64,000 bases of DNA from Aphidius gifuensis (Eukaryota > Arthropoda > Insecta > Hymenoptera > Braconidae), in the NCBI RefSeq assembly GCF_014905175.1, contig NC_057793.1, forward strand, positions 9,858,001 to 9,922,000. The letters are read 5' to 3'. A program made the position numbers and the translations under genes. Positions within the stretch are counted from its first letter, which is position 1. Each line of letters opens with the position of its first letter. The notes below the pieces were generated by a model that worked only from the letters and a program-made list of their open reading frames with translations, was not told where the DNA came from and ran no database searches. Positions 58,824 through 64,000 of the stretch are shown here, piece after piece.

Positions 58824-59813
58824 ATGTCAGCAGTTAATGGACCGAAGACCCATGGTTCCATTAACCTTATAATGTCAAAAGAAGGATATGTTAATAGCAT
58901 GGAAACTTATGAATTTGCATACATGTGGACAATTAAAAACTTCGGTCAATGGGCCAGACCAAAAATTATATCACCAAGCTTTTCATCTCATTACTCTGAC
59001 GCTAATGATGAATGGTTTTTGCAAATAGAACATTCAGGCCAACATCTATGGGTGAGCGTACAACTTCAATCATTTAATAATATTTCACATTATTTATTAA
59101 AAGCAGAATGTAAAATATCGAATAAAGATAATGATATATTATGTACATGTAATACACATAAATTCAATCAATCTCCGCAAATGAATAAGTATGAAATACC
59201 TGCAATGAGTGGATGTTTACAAAATGATGAACTTAAAATTTGTTGTACAATAACAATGTCTAAAAAAAAAATGAATAATCCTAATGTAATTTCGAGATTA
59301 AATGCAGCACAACAATTGAGTGCAGATTTAAAAAAACTTTTGTCAAATGAACAATTATCTGATGTTACCATTCAAGTGGGTCAAAAATCATTTCCTGCAA
59401 TCAAAGAAATTCTTGCAGTACGTAGTCCTGTTTTTTGTGCAATGTTTAATCATGAACAATTCAAAGAAAATGAAAAAAACAAAGTTGTCATTGAAGATAT
59501 TGATGAAGATGTTTTTGAAGATTTTTTACATTATATTTATACTGGTAAATCACCAAATATAAACAAAATGCCAATGGAACTACTTGCTGCGGCTGAAAAA
59601 TATCAGGTTGATTGTCTTAAAATTGCTTGTGAAAAAATAATATGTGGAACGATAAATTTAAATAATGTTGCAAGTTTACTCGTTTTTTCTGATAGATATA
59701 ATCTTGAAAAACTGAATGAAAGGTGTGTAGAATTTATGAAAAAACATTTACGATCTGTTATGTCAAATAATTTATTTAAAATTACAAACAAAAACATCCT
59801 AAGTTTTTTGTAA
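58824..59813 (+). CDS. MATH-BTB (SPOP-like) protein, array copy 4, frameshifted tail
   Basis: A single exon of 329 residues. I start at the ATG of 58824 (MSAVNGPKTHGSINLIMSK), which aligns with the other copies, not at an earlier ATG 17 codons upstream. MATH is at about 22-135 and is shorter, with CNTHKFNQS in place of the usual KHQEKITW strand. BTB is at about 155-268 (QLSDVTIQVGQKSFPAIKE, VRSPVFCAMFNHEQFKEN, EDVFEDFLHYIYTGK). The last residues (FKITNKNILSFL) arise from a one-base loss relative to copy 1 and remove about 20 C-terminal residues. From about 59700 the DNA, including the 3' UTR, matches copy 1 almost base for base, suggesting gene conversion. BTB and most of MATH remain usable. 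Confidence 0.8.
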   Translation: MSAVNGPKTHGSINLIMSKEGYVNSMETYEFAYMWTIKNFGQWARPKIISPSFSSHYSDANDEWFLQIEHSGQHLWVSVQLQSFNNISHYLLKAECKISNKDNDILCTCNTHKFNQSPQMNKYEIPAMSGCLQNDELKICCTITMSKKKMNNPNVISRLNAAQQLSADLKKLLSNEQLSDVTIQVGQKSFPAIKEILAVRSPVFCAMFNHEQFKENEKNKVVIEDIDEDVFEDFLHYIYTGKSPNINKMPMELLAAAEKYQVDCLKIACEKIICGTINLNNVASLLVFSDRYNLEKLNERCVEFMKKHLRSVMSNNLFKITNKNILSFL

Positions 59814-59989
59814 ATGTTCTTGAGGAGTTGCATGTCTGCAAATATAGTTGGTTATATTTAAGTAAGTCGTAAAATGAAAAACTTCTATTGGTTTTGTTTA
59901 AAAAAAAAGTAAAAAGAAAGCAATTGTAACGATTTTTTGAAGACATTTTGATATAACTTACTTAATTTTTTTTTTAAACCACTATTTAT

Positions 59990-60116
59990 GAAAAAAAAAT
60001 TACAATCTGTTTTGTCAAGTGAGACATTTAAAGTTGAGAAAAAAAAACATTCTGAATTTTTTCTAAATGTTCTTGAGAAATTGTTGTTGTCAGAAAATTC
60101 AGTTGATTATGAATAA
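59990..60116 (+). pseudogene. Orphan C-terminal tail of a MATH-BTB gene
   Basis: This stretch reads MKKKLQSVLSSETFKVEKKK, then FFLNVLEKLLLSENSVDYE and a stop, matching the tail of copy 3 and, less closely, copy 2. It stands about 180 bases downstream of the copy 4 stop, without its own MATH or BTB. It is probably the original tail of copy 4 or of a lost copy, displaced when a copy-1-type tail was introduced. Confidence 0.75.
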
Positions 60117-60964
60117 AAGTAGAAAGTTTTCATTGGTTTTGTTTAAAAAAAAATAGAATAAAAAAAAACTAATTATATATTTTATATTAAAAGTTTGAAA
60201 TGATTTACTTAATTTTTTTCTAAACCACTATTGTAATAAAGAAAAAAATAAAATATTAAAAAATAAATTTCGATCAATAGACTATACTATTTTTTACAAA
60301 CCCTATTATTTTTTTTTAGTTAAGTTAAGTCAAGTTTTTTTTGAAAAATAAATACTATTTTTAATTTTAATAATTTTCTTATAGAATTTATCTGTCATAT
60401 ATCAATAATTATTTGTAAATTTTAATCATTAGTCAAAAACAACAACTGGCTTCTCAACATTTGTTAATGTTTCTTCCATTCACTCTCATGTTATTTTTAA
60501 CTTGATGGACAGATAAAAAGAAAAAAAAATTATTAAAATATAATTTTGAAATATCCCTAAATTAATAAGTGCATATGCTTATTATTGATGGATTAAAAAA
60601 ATCCACACATATGCACCCACAAGAGTTGTTAAACTTAAAGTTGTAAAAATAATAACAAATCAACGTATATAAAAATCAAAATTTTCATAGATAAATTTAT
60701 TAATACAAAATAGATTGACATAAATTTTCCATTAATATAGAAATTCATTAACTTTCTATAGCCACATATTCAATTTTTTTATTACAAAATATTTCGTTTT
60801 TTGGTTTGAATTTTTTTTGTTTTTTAATCATTTCGATTACTGTATTTTCTAGCCACTACTGATTCTACAATTATTTACAAATGATATTAATTTTTATTCA
60901 GGAAATAATTTTCAAATTAATTCACTTGAATTTCGACTTTTAAAAATTTAATAAATTTAGCTGT
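60117..60964. other. Flank containing a second copy of the WRAP53 downstream sequence
   Basis: Positions about 60405-60610 match 47222-47460 downstream of WRAP53 (shared ACTTGATGGACAGA, AATTAATAAGTGCA). The rest is AT-rich 3' flank of the P450 gene. Confidence 0.6.
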
Positions 60965-62616
60965 TTATTTTTTTCTTGGTTGAATTTCCAACCAAAAACC
61001 TCCTTTAGCACTCATCATCATGCTGTTACTGAACTCAAGTGGCATAATCATTTTTTTGCCCAGTTTGAGTTGACATTTAGCAACAAGATGCACTAATAAC
61101 ACTTTAGTCTCTAATAATGCAAATCGATTTCCAATACACATTCGTGGACCTGAAAAAAATTTCAAAACAATTAACAATACAATTCTATTTTTAAAATAAT
61201 TATTTTAACAATTATTACACAATATCAACCTAAACCAGCTGGTGAATTCAAAGTGCCTTTAGGGTCTTTAATAAATCTATCAGGATTAAATTTATCTGGA
61301 TCATCAAAATATATTGGATCTCTCTGAATTGGATAGACCGGCATCCATATAAAATCACCAGGTTCAAGACGAAGTGGTTTTTTTCCTGGTAACGTTGGAG
61401 GTAATTCAAAACTTTTTGTACAAACTCTGTCAAGAACGCCAAGAATGGGATAACATCTGAGTGCTTCATTAATGACTGCATCAAGATAAACAAGTCCATT
61501 TACAGCTTCATATGTAACATCTTCATTTGTTTTTTCAAACATTTCATCAATTTCGTTTTGGAGTTTTTTTTGAATTTCAGGATTAGCAGCGATTTCGTGT
61601 GCAGCAAATGACATGAGGCTTGATGATGATTCAAAGCCCTGATTTTTAAATTATATTTAATTAATTATAATATACATAATTTTAATTTTAACATAATTAT
61701 AACTCACTCCAAAAAAGAAAATAAAAGCTTGTGATGTCATTTCTTGAATTGAAAGAGTTGGTCCTGTTTCATTAGCTCTTGTCTCCATCATCAATTGAAT
61801 CATGTCTGGTCTTGTTATTCCTTTCTCATCTCTTGTACGAATTGTATCTTCGACAACGTTTTGAAAAAATCTATCTACTTTACTATCAATAAATTGGATG
61901 TTAAATAATTTTGATAAATTTGGAAAACTCTGTATAAACATCATTTTTATCATGGCTAAGGCACCTTCAAACTTTGTACCTTTTCTACCAAGTGTATAAA
62001 ATTCATTATCTTTATCTTTCATTGAATTTATTGATATTCCAAACGCACAAGTTGCTATAACATCATTTGTATAACGACAAAATGCATCTTTTGAATTTAT
62101 TTCAACTGGTCCATCTTTTGAATCTTCTATCAGATAGTCAATAAAGTTTTCACCAATATTTGACATTAATTTAAACATTCCTTTCATTTTACTTGATGTA
62201 AATGCAGGTGTCAGAAGATTTCTTACTTCTCGCCATCTATCATCATGCAATGAGATAAGATTGTTACCAAAAAGTGGTTCTGTTTTTGCATCAATAAACA
62301 CCGGATGATTAACAAAATGATCAAAATTTTTTATAGCAATTGATTTGATCAATTCTGGATTACGTATACATACAACTGGTTTACTAAATTGATATATGCC
62401 AACGTATTGAGCGTCCTTATTTAAATTATACACATCTTGAATATATTGAAATATTGTTCTTCTTTTTAGCAATGTTTCTCCCACATTTCCCAAAAGTGGC
62501 CATGGTTTTTCATGTGGAATTCCATGTTTTTCAAAATATTTCACTTTTCTATATTCATAATAAAGATATACAATTATAATAACTAAAATACTAAAAAGTA
62601 TCGTCCAAATATCCAT
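60965..62616 (-). CDS. Cytochrome P450, CYP9-like (clan 3)
   Basis: Exons 61708-62616, 61230-61638 and 60965-61149 join in frame for 500 residues. An N-terminal membrane anchor (ILFSILVIIIVYLYY, residues ~6-20) precedes the proline-rich hinge GIPHEKPWPLLGN. Other landmarks are WREVRNLLTPAFTSSKMKGM (helix C), FIFFFGGFESSSSLMSF (helix I), EALRCYP (ExxR), FNPDRF and GPRMCIG with heme-ligand Cys about residue 444. These fit microsomal insect CYP9/CYP6 enzymes, which oxidise hydrophobic substrates and xenobiotics. Two oddities: the usual PFGxGPR is PAGLGPR, so the conserved Phe of the heme-binding loop is Ala, and the segment between FNPDRF and the loop is a few residues short. Splice sites are consensus. 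The gene is inserted between MATH-BTB copies 4 and 5. Confidence 0.9.
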
Positions 62617-63593
62617 TTTTAAAAAAAGGAAAAAAAATATTGAAAAGAATATGGAAATTTAGTCAAAGACCTGTTTGCTTTGTAAGTGTTAAATCAACTG
62701 AATCTTTTAGTCTGATGCTCATGCAGTTGTTTGTTTGAGTAAATGTCGTTTAATAAAAAATAATCATTTCAAGGTCACATTGATCAAGCCAGTCTGAGGT
62801 CATCTCAGCTATTACTGGTTACATAATACATTTTTTTTTTTGTGTATCTATACACGGAAAGAAAACAAGTAACATACATTGAATAAAAAAAAAAAATAAT
62901 AATCAACAACTGCGCAAAAATTATCTAGACGTTATTTGATAAAATCAAATGTTATCAAGCCTATCTCTAATTTTTTTAAAAAACTGAATTTTAATTTTTA
63001 TCAAGATTTTTTTTTTCTCTGACAAAGGAAAAAGAATTATACGAGACAGAACTTTATTATTTATCAATTAAAATGAAAAGATAAAAACTTAAATTAAAAA
63101 TAAATTATATAATATGAAAGTCAATGTATATATTAACGTTATTAATATAATTTTTTTTCCACAGATTAACTGGATATTACTGATTAAGATATTTAGAGAC
63201 AGCTAGACAAGATTATTTGCTTTTTCAGTGGAGGAAATGAACAATCTTATGTATATCGAATTTTTAACTATAGTTTTGTATATTATAATCAAATTAATCA
63301 TGGGCGCATATAATATGTATATCAATTGACTTGTATAGATTTTTCGATTAATCGATTAGTTTATGTAACGGTTTATCGGGTTTATCCATGATGAAGCGTC
63401 TCATCAAGGGATTCCCGGGATTGCCATAATACCGAAAAGTCGAAAACTCATTGTGCCTATTATCTATATCTTGCATTTTTATCACAGATCAGTTTAAATT
63501 AAGTTGTACAAATAAGCAAATACGTTTGTGCCAAAAAGAATTTTATTAGTCTAAAAACGAATATTGGTTAACACATTCTAATCATTGACAATC
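62617..63593. other. Upstream regions of P450 (-) and MATH-BTB copy 5 (+)
   Basis: A 40-base stretch at about 63150-63185 matches the acceptor and start of exon 6 of the acyl-CoA synthetase (ACAGATTAACTGGATATTAC) and is then unrelated. The ATCGAT-type module occurs at 63320-63395, and CAAATACGTTTGTGCCAAAA at 63517-63536 is the leader shared with copies 3 and 4. Confidence 0.55.
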
Positions 63594-64000
63594 ATGTCAG
63601 TACCTGCTGGACTTACACAGAATTTCATTCGCCTTGTAACATCACAACAAGCACAAGACTATGTTACTGGTATGTAAACTTGTGAATTCAAATATGAATG
63701 GACAATTAGAAACTTCAGTCAGAAGACAATAGAAAAAATTGTATCATCAAGTTTTTCATCGGATTACTCTGATTTCAACGATGAATGGATTTTGAGCATA
63801 CATCCAAGTAAAGGTTCTTGGGAAACTTCGAAACATGTGTGGGTTGATCTCAATTTTCAGTCCCTCAATAATCTTGCTACGAAATTACAAACAAAATGTA
63901 AAATATCAATTAATGATAAAGAAGTCACTAAAGAATATAATTTTAATAAATATCAAGAAAAAATTACATGGGATGATTATATTTTCAGTTCAGACTTGTT
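63594..64000 (+). pseudogene. MATH-BTB copy 5, nonsense codon, cut by window end
   Basis: The ATG aligns with the starts of the other copies (MSVPAGLTQNFIRLV). Codon 28 is TAA where the other copies have GAA in the METCEF block. Beyond it the same frame stays open to the window end: FKYEWTIRNFSQKTIEKIV, FSSDYSDFNDEWILSI, CKISINDKEVTKEYNF. A single-base change (G to T) explains the stop. Since the rest of MATH is intact, inactivation is recent, or the base is wrong, or initiation occurs downstream. The BTB half lies outside the window. Confidence 0.8.

Overview
The window is a piece of a very AT-rich arthropod nuclear genome. Genes have short phase-consistent introns with GT-AG borders, long A/T homopolymers and no operons. 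The gene set includes a CP190-type insulator protein (arthropod-specific), a CYP9-like cytochrome P450, a BTB-Pipsqueak transcription factor, DEAF1, an OTX-like homeobox gene and an array of MATH-BTB genes. With the extreme AT content this suggests an insect, probably a hymenopteran such as a parasitoid wasp; the order is an inference. Exon coordinates were worked out by hand from splice sites and reading-frame continuity.

Layout. 1-5.7 kb: a divergent OTX-like homeobox gene (minus strand), with a truncated inverted copy of its 3' end at about 5 kb and a TTAA-flanked non-autonomous transposon between them. 5.7-11.7 kb: gene-poor, with a TA-flanked MITE, a broken GH47 alpha-mannosidase fragment and a broken RNA-binding-protein gene. 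11.7-20 kb: conserved housekeeping genes: FAU/RpS30 (-), a TAX1BP3-type PDZ protein (+), CP190 (-) and COX16 (+), the last two head to head. 20-26.3 kb: about 6 kb without a recognisable gene. 26.3-35.5 kb: glutamine synthetase (+), MRG15 (-) and TRAPPC2 (+) head to head, and UDP-glucose pyrophosphorylase (+) with alternative first exons. 35.9-44.8 kb: a BTB-Pipsqueak regulator (-) with two alternative 3' terminal exon sets, and DEAF1 (+) divergent from it. 45.5-50.3 kb: WRAP53 (+) and a firefly-luciferase/4CL-like acyl-CoA synthetase (+). 50.9-64 kb: a tandem array of five single-exon MATH-BTB (SPOP-like) genes, the fifth carrying a nonsense codon and running off the window, with a CYP9-like P450 (-) between copies four and five.

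The most unusual part is the MATH-BTB array. Its members are intronless, flanked by repeated intergenic blocks, and share an upstream module rich in ATCGAT/CGATTAAT motifs. They show gene conversion (copy 4 has a copy-1-type frameshifted tail followed by an orphan tail) and pseudogenisation (copy 5). Fragments of the WRAP53 downstream region and of a synthetase exon recur around 60.4 and 63.2 kb, suggesting that the whole block was duplicated. A second notable item is an alternative C-terminus of the BTB-Pipsqueak gene that carries a cysteine/histidine zinc ribbon like that at the end of piggyBac transposases, spliced in the same phase as the Pipsqueak exon.
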